Of a DNA stretch of 50,964 bases, positions 18,616-25,944 are shown piece after piece (within the stretch, counting starts at the first letter, position 1; the number at the start of each line of letters is the position of its first letter). The stretch covers positions 1 through 50,964 of the forward strand of contig QXYA01000101.1 of the NCBI GenBank assembly GCA_009887135.1. Reading direction: 5' to 3'. Below the pieces are notes generated by a model. That model had not been told where the DNA came from. It saw nothing but the letters and a program-made list of their open reading frames with translations, and made no database searches. Both the position numbers and the translations under genes were made by a program. The stretch comes from Candidatus Poseidoniales archaeon (GTDB taxonomy: Archaea; Thermoplasmatota; Poseidoniia; Poseidoniales; Poseidoniaceae).

Positions 18616-19911
18616 TTAAGCACGATATGCTTCAAGTATCTCTGAAACTTTAGTTTGAGTAATTGGTCCATCGTGTTCAATCAAGAGTTTCGCAACATCC
18701 TCTATTTCTTTACCTTCTGCACCAGCACTGACGGCCATATTCCTTGCGTGGAGTCTCATGTGACCTTTCTGTATCCCGCTTGTAGCAAGTGCTCTAAGGG
18801 CTCCTAGATTCTGAGCAAGTCCTGCTGCAGCCATCACTGAAGCGAGTTCTTGAGCAGATTCAACACCGAGAATTTCGAGGTTCGTTCGGGCAACAGGATG
18901 TACTTTGGAGGCGCCTCCAACAATCCCAACCGCCATAGGCGTCTCAATTGAACCAACCAGATTACCTTCTGAATCAAGTTCCCAGTGAGTCATGGATCCA
19001 TATCTGCCTTGTGAATAGGCAACATACGCATGACAGCCTGCTTCGATTGCTCTCCAATCTTGGCCACATGCTACAGCAACGGCTGATATGCCGTTCATGA
19101 CGCCTTTGTTATGCGTTGCAGCCCTGTATGGGTCTGCAACTGCAAAATGGTATGCTTCAAGTATGCCTTCAATGATTTTGGAACCATCGAGTTTTTCCCC
19201 GGAGTTACTAATTTCCTCCGGAGTGAACGTAGCCCTTACACGTGCAAGTCTTTCAGTGGCTAGATTGCTTAGAATCCGTAACAAAGCCCTCCCATTGGTT
19301 ATTCGTTCGAGTTCTGGTGCCAGGAGTTCAGCCATTGTATTGACGGCGTTTGCCCCCATCGCATCTCTGCAGTCTACGTGAATGTGGACGATAAACATCT
19401 GTCCCGAGAGAGTTTCTATGCTTCGAGTTGTGATATCTTTGCATCCTCCTCCTAGACGTACCATGGTCGAAGGTAAGCTGTTTGCCAATTTGATTAAGGT
19501 ATCCTTATTCTCAAGAACTCCTTGTTTTGCCTCATCATGATCGTCAATATCTAGGAGTTGAATTTGAGCAATCATCATTGGTCCATCATTGCTTGATGTG
19601 AAACCTCCATGCACATGACAACGCTTAGCCATGTTCGATGCAGCAGCGACAACGCTTGATTCTTCAAGACAAAATGGGATGACATAGTGCTTTTCGTCGA
19701 TGATGAAGTTTGTTGCAACCCCGACTGGGAGGGACATCGTTCCAATGACATTCTCAATCATTCGATCTGCTGCACTATCGTCCAGTTCTCCGTTTTTCGC
19801 TAACGCAGCAACTTGTTCAGGGAGAAGATTAGAACTTTCTGCAATAAGTTGTCGTCGTTCAATGACAGACAGTTTGTAGAATCCTTTCAAGCGGCTGTTA
19901 TTGACAGGCAT
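18616..19911 (-). CDS. hmgA: 3-hydroxy-3-methylglutaryl-CoA reductase, class II type
   Basis: Reduces HMG-CoA to mevalonate for isoprenoid lipid synthesis. Start taken as the ATG at 19911 (431 residues), because GGGAGAG lies about 9 bases upstream and MPVNNSRLKGFYKLS aligns with the N-terminus of the Pseudomonas mevalonii enzyme; the frame is open to 19953. It has ENVIGTMSLPVGVATNF, the EESSVVAAASN glutamate segment, RDAMGANAVNTMAE, HNKGVMNGI (catalytic Lys), CGQDWRAIEAG (Asp) and GHMRLHARN (catalytic His). These are class II (bacterial-type) signatures; most other archaea have class I. The first half of the N-domain lacks any membrane anchor, so it is soluble. Confidence 0.96.
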   Translation of the reverse strand: MPVNNSRLKGFYKLSVIERRQLIAESSNLLPEQVAALAKNGELDDSAADRMIENVIGTMSLPVGVATNFIIDEKHYVIPFCLEESSVVAAASNMAKRCHVHGGFTSSNDGPMMIAQIQLLDIDDHDEAKQGVLENKDTLIKLANSLPSTMVRLGGGCKDITTRSIETLSGQMFIVHIHVDCRDAMGANAVNTMAELLAPELERITNGRALLRILSNLATERLARVRATFTPEEISNSGEKLDGSKIIEGILEAYHFAVADPYRAATHNKGVMNGISAVAVACGQDWRAIEAGCHAYVAYSQGRYGSMTHWELDSEGNLVGSIETPMAVGIVGGASKVHPVARTNLEILGVESAQELASVMAAAGLAQNLGALRALATSGIQKGHMRLHARNMAVSAGAEGKEIEDVAKLLIEHDGPITQTKVSEILEAYRA

Positions 19912-19967
19912 AGTCTCTCTCCCCGTGCGAGCCAGATGTTCTTGAAACATCAACCAATCGGAACAAG

Positions 19968-20022
19968 TTAACGCGTTTAACGCTTTAATTAACGCGTTAA
20001 AAAAGCGTTAATGGTGCGTTAA
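19968..20022. repeat. Cluster of six TTAACGC/GCGTTAA heptamers
   Basis: Three direct copies of TTAACGC start at 19968, 19977 and 19989, and three copies of the complement GCGTTAA start at 19994, 20005 and 20016 (the last three spaced exactly 11 bp apart). Copies three and four overlap to form the perfect palindrome TTAACGCGTTAA (19989-20000). The block sits between the divergent HMG-CoA reductase and AAA-ATPase genes, immediately upstream of a TATA-like TTTATAGA at 20032-20039. Its arrangement suggests cooperative binding of a dimeric protein, either an operator or an origin-like element. Confidence 0.85.
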
Positions 20023-20031
20023 TAGGGGTTG

Positions 20032-20039
20032 TTTATAGA
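20032..20039 (+). promoter_or_regulatory. TATA-like element before the AAA-ATPase cassette
   Basis: TTTATAGA lies about 10 bp downstream of the heptamer cluster and about 55 bp before the first in-frame ATG (20093). A start site some 26 bp downstream would give a 30-base leader. Assigned by eye. Confidence 0.4.
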
Positions 20040-20092
20040 TTCTCGTCGTCGGATTAACGTGTCCTAACAGGTCTCTCATAGCCCCAAATTCC

Positions 20093-21835
20093 ATGAAAGG
20101 TCATATACTTGTTCGAAGTTGCTCGTACATGCATACTGGAACGGTTGATTTGCGACTACCAAGTCTCCGAAAAGATCCCTTTTCCCAAGGAGCTATCTCG
20201 GCAAAGGAGTCCAACCTTCTTGTTGGAAGGCACTCACACTTCGAAGAGATGGAGAAGAATATCCAATTCAAATCATCTCGAAGGATTCTTCTTGTAGGCG
20301 AATATGGGTCTGGGAAGACTTCATTCGTCAACTGTATTGGCGGTAAGACAAATTTGCACATCCATGTTGACCGAATTGATACAATGAATCCTGGTTTGGA
20401 GTTACTTCGAGATATTTATTCCCAAGTTGTTAATGCCACAGCGCCTAATGATCATAAAAAACTTGAACGAGAACTTGAAGCCTCTCTTCACAACAAAAGA
20501 AATTACTTGCCGTTAATATCAGTTGATGCTGATATGGCTAATATTGCTTCTTTAGAGGCTTGCTTACTGGCCTCAATGCCCTTTTTCGAACGTTTATCTG
20601 CATTGATTGTTGTAGCCGTCAATCCAAATCAAAAATCTCTTCTCTCTGAACAGATAAGAGAACGTTTCGAAGTAAGACTGATGCAGGAATTGGATGTAGA
20701 TTGTGTAAAAGCCCTTGTTGAACGCCGAATTGCGACGTGTTCAAACGAACCCTATCAGATGACTACAGAGGAAGCTGGAAAGGTATTGGCTGCGAGCCGA
20801 AACGGTCATCCAGGATCTATTATCAAAGTTCTACGAGCCGTAATTGATGGTCAGATGTTACCTGAATTACCAAGGAGTTCGATTGCAGAACAGACCGTCA
20901 TCGAACAAATTGCCCCCCCCACTCCTCAAGAAGTTGATGCGAGCCCTTTCAATCAGGAAGAGGAACTACTCGATGAACTTGAATCAGCGGGAATTCCTGA
21001 GCAAGAAGAAGAAACAGATGTCCAAGCTACCGATGAGTGGGAGGATGGGCCTGGTATGTCTGGTACCATGGGCTTTGATCTCAATCTCGAATCACTTGAA
21101 GAACCAATTATGGAGGAAACTAAGGAGAAGCCCATTGAGGATACATATGTGACTGAAGACAGTTTACAACCAGTTGGTATCTTTGGAGGACTTAGAGGTC
21201 GTTGGAAACAGACCAGCCAGTCGATAAACGAGGCAGAAGAACCGGAAGGCGAGTATAAACAACTCGATGGTGCTAATTCCTTATGGGTGAGCAAAGACTC
21301 ACTTACGTTACAGGACGATTCTGAAGAGGATGTTTTAGAGGTTGTAGACGATCAAGAACCTGAAGATCTCATACCGGATTCCTTTGAGTCCGACTACCAA
21401 CAGATGGTTGAAGAAAACACTCCTCTGCCAAACCAATCGATGTTGGAAACACTTACCGATTTACTCTCAAAACTTCTTTCTCCCTCAGGAGATAATACGG
21501 TTTCGAACAAGCTTGCTGAAAGCCTACAAACTCTTTCTCGCCCCAAAATAGGAACTAAAGCAGAACATCCTCTAAAAGTCCAAGTTCTGACATCACTCAC
21601 GAATGCAGAGACGATTGTTGTTTCAATCGCTCAACAACGAACGATATCTCCTTCCGACAAACAGTTGTTGGAGAAATTGAACATTAAACGAGCAAGACTG
21701 TCACAGATTTGTAATCGATTACACAAAGCAGGCATACTTGATGTAAGGATGGTTGGACGGTCGAGAATGTTTGGTCTAACCCGAACAGCACTTGCCCAAA
21801 TGATGGCATGGGGCCTCGTAGGAGGTGATGTGTGA
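20093..21835 (+). CDS. AAA-type ATPase with C-terminal winged helix, unknown role
   Basis: The product has 580 residues from the ATG at 20093; the ATG at 20129 (residue 13) is an alternative and neither has a clear ribosome site. Residues 40-255 look like an Orc1/Cdc6- or STAND-like ATPase: LLVGRHSHFEEM box, Walker A GEYGSGKTS (69-77), probable Walker B LPLISVDAD (139-147), sensor-1-like IVVAVNP (172-178) and a sensor-2-like NGHPGSIIKVLRAV (237-250). Residues 265-430 are a long acidic linker rich in Glu, Asp and Pro. Residues about 505-575 form a MarR-like winged helix (SLTNAETIVVSIAQQ, KRARLSQICNRLHKAGILDVRMVGRSRMFGLT). It looks like a DNA-binding switch ATPase. Translationally coupled to the next gene. 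Confidence 0.8.
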   Translation: MKGHILVRSCSYMHTGTVDLRLPSLRKDPFSQGAISAKESNLLVGRHSHFEEMEKNIQFKSSRRILLVGEYGSGKTSFVNCIGGKTNLHIHVDRIDTMNPGLELLRDIYSQVVNATAPNDHKKLERELEASLHNKRNYLPLISVDADMANIASLEACLLASMPFFERLSALIVVAVNPNQKSLLSEQIRERFEVRLMQELDVDCVKALVERRIATCSNEPYQMTTEEAGKVLAASRNGHPGSIIKVLRAVIDGQMLPELPRSSIAEQTVIEQIAPPTPQEVDASPFNQEEELLDELESAGIPEQEEETDVQATDEWEDGPGMSGTMGFDLNLESLEEPIMEETKEKPIEDTYVTEDSLQPVGIFGGLRGRWKQTSQSINEAEEPEGEYKQLDGANSLWVSKDSLTLQDDSEEDVLEVVDDQEPEDLIPDSFESDYQQMVEENTPLPNQSMLETLTDLLSKLLSPSGDNTVSNKLAESLQTLSRPKIGTKAEHPLKVQVLTSLTNAETIVVSIAQQRTISPSDKQLLEKLNIKRARLSQICNRLHKAGILDVRMVGRSRMFGLTRTALAQMMAWGLVGGDV

Positions 21836-22872
21836 TGTCTTGGACAGTTTCATGGTCTTGGCAAGCCCCATCGCGGATTAGTGCAATAGCCGTAATAGAT
21901 GGTCAACTTGCAGTAGCCTATGGTTTGGATTTGATTCTCTTTAATGAGTCCAATGAGATCCAATGGAAGCAAACAATGCCGTTCAAGGTTCACGCTATTT
22001 GTAATGGTGAAGGGACAATTGGTATCCTAGCAGCACACGGTTTCTTTGTTCTGAAAACAGTTGATGGGACCATGCTCCACGAAGGTAGAAGCAGCCCAGG
22101 TGGCTTCTTGCACCTTCTTCATCGACCAGGAGGAGGATGGATTCTTTCTGGGAGAGATGGAAATCTCCACCTTTTCGATTCAAATGGTAAAGGAATTCGC
22201 AGAATTTCCTCTGGGATTGTTCGAAGACTTGTCGGATGGCTAGATCGGGAACATTTGCTATGGCAATCTTCTGAAGGAGTTATTTTATGTGGGCAAATCG
22301 CTAACCAAGACAAACGTAGAGTCATTGATACAACAGTTTGGAGTTGGTGCTCTTTGCTTATGGATGGCCGATTGCTTCTGTTATCTTCCGATGGTCAATT
22401 GTGGGAAGGAACCCCCCATCCATTTGGATGGGATTCCATGAATCGAGTTGAAACAGATTCTCTGGAACCTCTCATGGCTACAAGGGCAGGAGATGGATGG
22501 TGGGTGCTCGGAATTGAAGGGCATCTTGACCATTTAGCTACTGAAAACGAATTATCTCGAATAGGAGATGGTATGGAACTTGGCGATTTACTTCTACGAT
22601 TAGGCCGTAATTCGATGATTACTGCTCGTAGAGATGGTTTGACAAGACGTTGGGTTGATCCTGCTCTTGCAGAAGAAGAAAAGCGGCACAGGCATCAAGA
22701 AGCAGCAGATGCGAAACTTGCTCGTAGCTGGGAAGAACGACGAACATTGTTCCAGAGAGCACAAACTGCAGAGGATGAAGGTCGCCTTTCACGAGCGATC
22801 GAATTGTATGAAGCTCTTGGTAGAAAAGACGACGTAAAGCGTCTCTTAGGGCGACAAAAAGGTGGTGATTGA
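21835..22872 (+). CDS. Beta-propeller-like protein with C-terminal helical tail, unknown function
   Basis: Start taken as the ATG at 21835, which overlaps the previous stop as TGATG and has AGGAGGTGATG upstream; a GTG at 21832 is also in frame. The product has 345 residues. Residues 1-265 show repeated short blocks of four strands with Trp and Gly-Asp or Asp-Gly turns (for example GRDGNLHLFDSNGKGIRR, SSDGQLWEG, IEGHLDHLATENELSRIGDG), as in WD40 or PQQ-like propellers. Residues 275-345 form a charged helix followed by a TPR-like helical pair (FQRAQTAEDEGRLSRAIELYEALG). No signal peptide, so it is cytosolic. The overlap with the ATPase gene suggests a shared complex. Confidence 0.75.
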   Translation: MSWTVSWSWQAPSRISAIAVIDGQLAVAYGLDLILFNESNEIQWKQTMPFKVHAICNGEGTIGILAAHGFFVLKTVDGTMLHEGRSSPGGFLHLLHRPGGGWILSGRDGNLHLFDSNGKGIRRISSGIVRRLVGWLDREHLLWQSSEGVILCGQIANQDKRRVIDTTVWSWCSLLMDGRLLLLSSDGQLWEGTPHPFGWDSMNRVETDSLEPLMATRAGDGWWVLGIEGHLDHLATENELSRIGDGMELGDLLLRLGRNSMITARRDGLTRRWVDPALAEEEKRHRHQEAADAKLARSWEERRTLFQRAQTAEDEGRLSRAIELYEALGRKDDVKRLLGRQKGGD

Positions 22873-23169
22873 ATGGATCCAGGGAAAACGTTGACCGAAG
22901 AGCGAGTTGAACATTATCTCTCAATTACTCGAAAAGCCCGTGAAAAAGCAACACCGCTCGTTCAAGAAGGAAGTCCAGAAGCGGACATGCTCAACACATT
23001 GTTATCTATGGCCGATGACTATTCTTCCGATGCTCAATATTTCTTGAAACAGGGCGATTTCATACGAGCCTTTGGAGCAATAAATTACGCCCATGCCTGG
23101 ATTGACGCTGGAGTTAAATTACGCCTACTAGATGGGCATGGTGATGACGTATTGTTTACGCTACCATAG
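22873..23169 (+). CDS. DUF357 family protein
   Basis: The 98-residue helical protein starts at the ATG directly after the previous stop, with a GGTGGTGATT site. The segment DYSSDAQYFLKQGDFIRAFGAINYAHAWIDAGVKLRLL (residues 55-92) carries the hallmark of DUF357, a small archaeal family of unknown function (the aspartate/tyrosine-rich YFL-x-x-GD-x-x-RAF-x-x-x-NYAH-x-W-x-DAG pattern). It is the third gene of the cassette; its 3' end overlaps the convergent HTH gene by 14 bp. Confidence 0.88.
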   Translation: MDPGKTLTEERVEHYLSITRKAREKATPLVQEGSPEADMLNTLLSMADDYSSDAQYFLKQGDFIRAFGAINYAHAWIDAGVKLRLLDGHGDDVLFTLP

Positions 23170-23575
23170 ATTCTGAACCTTGTTCATTGGAAATAGAATG
23201 TACGATATTTTTGACTGTATCGATCCCACAAAGGATATCTTTGGCGCGAACTTGTGCAATTTGTATAAATGGCATAAGAGATTGTTCTAATGTGTGTCTC
23301 AAACGATACATGTGAGCAGGTCTCCCGCGATTGCTCTGATTAATAGCACTATGAACAATAAGGTTCATTTCACGAAGTTCATTAATGGCGATACTTACAT
23401 CAGGTTGGCGTAAATGACACTTTGTTTGCAGATCTCTGGATGTCGATGCTCCATGATAATGGAGGCATGTAAGGACAGTGGCCGTATGTGCTTGTATTCC
23501 GAGTTCAATTAGTTGTTTACAAAGAGAGTTATGTAGGATTTTAGAAGGTCTATTGACAGTTGTAGGTTCATCCAT
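23156..23575 (-). CDS. Winged-helix transcriptional regulator
   Basis: The 139-residue product has a winged helix at about residues 20-90: LIELGIQAHTATVLTCLHYHGASTSRDLQ, recognition region RQPDVSIAINELREMNLIVHSAINQSNRGRPAHMYRL. The wing R-G-R-P-x-x-x-Y is like MarR/TrmB-type archaeal regulators. Residues 95-139 form a helix that could serve as a dimerisation arm. No SD is visible; a TATA-like TTAAAATAAG lies about 26 bp before the ATG, so the mRNA is probably leaderless. No effector domain is seen. Confidence 0.8.
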   Translation of the reverse strand: MDEPTTVNRPSKILHNSLCKQLIELGIQAHTATVLTCLHYHGASTSRDLQTKCHLRQPDVSIAINELREMNLIVHSAINQSNRGRPAHMYRLRHTLEQSLMPFIQIAQVRAKDILCGIDTVKNIVHSISNEQGSESMVA

Positions 23576-23596
23576 ATATACCCCATTTAGTTACCT

Positions 23597-23605
23597 TATT
23601 TTAAC
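23597..23605 (-). promoter_or_regulatory. TATA-like element for a leaderless HTH gene
   Basis: Read on the minus strand this is GTTAAAATA, centred about 26 bp before the ATG at 23575. Archaeal TATA boxes sit about 26-27 bp before the transcript start, so transcription would begin at the start codon. Confidence 0.45.
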
Positions 23606-23692
23606 TTCTCACCTACTTGTATCCAAAAACCGCTAGGTATAATGGAAAGACCTATTATTAAAGGCTAAAGTCTCCAATGACGTTTCTGTCTT

Positions 23693-24067
23693 CTATAGAG
23701 AGGATACTAGACGCAGGGTTTTTCGATTCATAACTTCAATCACATCAACACTTGATTCGAAGCATCTTCGCTTCAGGTTTGCATCAACGGTAAGGAGAGG
23801 GATTTCATTTATTCTTGCATGTTCTAGGAGTAAATCATCTGTATGACCAGATTTCTCCTCAACGATTGTTGATCGTTGAAGGAGGAGTTCAAGCATGATG
23901 GTATTTCTGAGGTTTCTTTTTTCTTGAATGAGTGTAAGTTCTTCCAATACTGAAGGCAGGAGAATGAAATGTGGAGGCCCAATAAGTGAAGACAATGCGC
24001 TGTCAATATTGAGTCCAGCATCGATAAGTGCAACCCAGCCACAAGCATCAATGAGCACATCGCCCAT
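23693..24067 (-). CDS. PIN-domain protein (Fcf1/COG1412-like)
   Basis: Predicted RNase of the PIN fold. The 124-residue product has the N-terminal acidic strand VLIDACGWVALID (D7), the second acidic site PSVLEELTLI (E42-E43), the third region DDLLLEHARINEIPLLTVDANLKRR with acidic residues at about 84-85 and 100, and ends in VIEVMNRKTLRLV. No antitoxin gene is adjacent. In many archaea a PIN gene of this type follows aIF2-gamma, as here with 9 bp between them, so a role in rRNA or translation-related processing is more likely than a toxin. Confidence 0.87.
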   Translation of the reverse strand: MGDVLIDACGWVALIDAGLNIDSALSSLIGPPHFILLPSVLEELTLIQEKRNLRNTIMLELLLQRSTIVEEKSGHTDDLLLEHARINEIPLLTVDANLKRRCFESSVDVIEVMNRKTLRLVSSL

Positions 24068-24076
24068 GACATCATC

Positions 24077-25315
24077 TCACTGGATGGTCCCGTGACCAAT
24101 TAATCTCCATCGTGCGCCAACTCTTCTTGAGAGTGAAACACGTTGACCTTCATCAGCGCAGATTGGAAGTCGTAGATGGAGTGTGGCTTTTCCTTTCTCA
24201 GCACCCTTCACTACACCTACTGATGTTGAAGTTGCTACGTTTACCATCAACATCTCATTGTTTCGAAGAGGATAAATTTTGTCAGCTCCTTCTCCATCAC
24301 CTGAAACCATCGTATCCATTAGTTCCACTGAGATAGAACACTCAGTTCGAATTGTCGGTAACTCGCCCTTCTTGGCTAGAACCTGTCCAGAGAGGTTATC
24401 CGCAGTTGTAATTGACGGGTCGAGAAGAGTTCCAAGGCCACACAATCCACCTGCCATCATGACGTCACGTTTCCCGCCTCCGCCTTGCATGCTCGTGATG
24501 GTGGTTTCAATGGGCTCCCATCGTGTTTTGTTTCCTTGTTCGATTTTTCGTCCTGGTCCGATGATGATTTCGTCACCTTCTCTGAACGCCCCCTCGACAA
24601 TTGATCCTCCGATGACGCCCCCTGTCAGTTTTGCAGGGCGTGTGCCTGGTCGATTTACGTCAAATGAGCGAGCGATATGCATGACTGCTCTTTCGTCTTC
24701 TTGACGGTTTGGAGTTGGAATTGTTTGTTCGATTGCTTCGATCAGGATATCGAGGTTTACATCATGGTGAGCAGATACTGGGATTACAGGAGCATTTTGA
24801 GCAATTGTTCCCTCTAGGAATTCCTTGATTTCATTGTAGGATTCCATTGCTCTTTCTTTGGTGACAAGATCAATTTTGTTTTGAACAATAACGATGTTCT
24901 TGATTCCTGCAATTTCCAGTGCCATAAGGTGCTCTCGTGTTTGTGGTTGAGGGCATGTTTCATTCGCAGCAACCATCAACATAGCGCCATCCATAATGGA
25001 CGCTCCAGTGATCATGATTGCCATCAAAGTCTCGTGACCGGGTGCATCGACGAAGGATACAACCCGTTGTAGTTCAGAATCAATGTCTTTCCCACCCTCT
25101 GGGCGGCGGCCTGTGGCATAGTATTGCCCAGAGTCGGTTTTGTAGAATGCAGTATCGGCATATCCCAACTTGATCGAGATACCTCTACGTCGTTCTTCAG
25201 AATGAGTATCGGTCCAAACTCCAGAAAGAGCTTGTGTAAGAGTTGTTTTCCCGTGATCAACATGTCCAACAAGGCCAATATTGACTTCAGGTTGGGACGG
25301 AAGCGTTCTTGCCAT
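24077..25315 (-). CDS. eif2g: Translation initiation factor aIF2 gamma subunit
   Basis: GTPase that carries initiator Met-tRNA to the small subunit, with alpha and beta subunits encoded elsewhere. The 412-residue protein has G1 GHVDHGKTT (residues 17-25), the switch-1 region RRGISIKLGYAD, G3 VDAPGHE, G4 NKID and the downstream domains FDVNRPGT-x-x-x-LTGGVIGGSI and LDPS-x-TTADNLSGQV. It lacks the four-cysteine zinc knuckle that most archaeal and eukaryotic gamma subunits carry just before VSFVDAPGHE: the segment here (FYKTDSGQYYATGRRPEGGKD) contains no Cys. It lies in a minus-strand run with rps6e and the PIN gene. Confidence 0.98.
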   Translation of the reverse strand: MARTLPSQPEVNIGLVGHVDHGKTTLTQALSGVWTDTHSEERRRGISIKLGYADTAFYKTDSGQYYATGRRPEGGKDIDSELQRVVSFVDAPGHETLMAIMITGASIMDGAMLMVAANETCPQPQTREHLMALEIAGIKNIVIVQNKIDLVTKERAMESYNEIKEFLEGTIAQNAPVIPVSAHHDVNLDILIEAIEQTIPTPNRQEDERAVMHIARSFDVNRPGTRPAKLTGGVIGGSIVEGAFREGDEIIIGPGRKIEQGNKTRWEPIETTITSMQGGGGKRDVMMAGGLCGLGTLLDPSITTADNLSGQVLAKKGELPTIRTECSISVELMDTMVSGDGEGADKIYPLRNNEMLMVNVATSTSVGVVKGAEKGKATLHLRLPICADEGQRVSLSRRVGARWRLIGHGTIQ

Positions 25316-25355
25316 GCTTCCATTCCTCCTTATTCAACGACGACCCTCTCGGGTT

Positions 25356-25877
25356 TCACTCCGCAGGTGCTGCACCTTCGCCTGCACCGAGCAATGTGTC
25401 AAGTCCGATGTTTCCTGCATCGACAACTTTCAGATTGATTTGACGTGTGTCTTGAGTGATTGTGTTTCCACGGAATACTCTACGCATTCGCATACCTTCT
25501 GGCTTGTATCGGAAACGCTTCTTTTCACCTTTCTTGGTCTTTGAGACCAAGTAATGTCCTTTGAAACCAGTTGAAGCAGTAACAAGAATTGCTTGTCGGG
25601 AACCTCCTTCGAGGTCACGACGCATTGGAGTGCCAGTTTTGTCTGAGCCTCCAGTGATTTCGAGTTTGTAGCCAGTAAGGAGTGATTCCCCTTCGCCGAC
25701 GAAGACACCTTCGATAACATCGCCGATCTTCTTTCCGAGTAATTGAGCATGGTTTGTACCTGAAATAACCGTCTTGTATGACGGGGAGTACGTCTTTTCC
25801 TTACCACCGTTTGTGGTTCGAGTCAACTTGGTTGTGGTGTCGTTGACCACTGCAACAAATGAGTTTCCTTCAGCCAT
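25356..25877 (-). CDS. rps6e: Ribosomal protein S6e
   Basis: Small-subunit ribosomal protein found only in archaea and eukaryotes. Start taken as the ATG at 25877 (173 residues), preceded by AGAGGAA; the frame is open to 25895. Signature TGGSDKTGTPMRRDLEGGSRQAIL at the core and VFRGNTITQDTRQINLKV near the end are diagnostic. It sits 40 bp upstream of aIF2-gamma on the same strand, a common archaeal arrangement. Confidence 0.96.
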   Translation of the reverse strand: MAEGNSFVAVVNDTTTKLTRTTNGGKEKTYSPSYKTVISGTNHAQLLGKKIGDVIEGVFVGEGESLLTGYKLEITGGSDKTGTPMRRDLEGGSRQAILVTASTGFKGHYLVSKTKKGEKKRFRYKPEGMRMRRVFRGNTITQDTRQINLKVVDAGNIGLDTLLGAGEGAAPAE

Positions 25878-25944
25878 AAAGCATTCCTCTAGCAACTTAG
25901 CGACAAACGACCCCTATTTAGCCTCACCGCATTGGATTCGTTCA

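Noticed and set aside
23693..24067. PIN gene as the toxin of a toxin-antitoxin pair
   Set aside because: No antitoxin-like gene is adjacent, and the gene follows aIF2-gamma as in many archaea.
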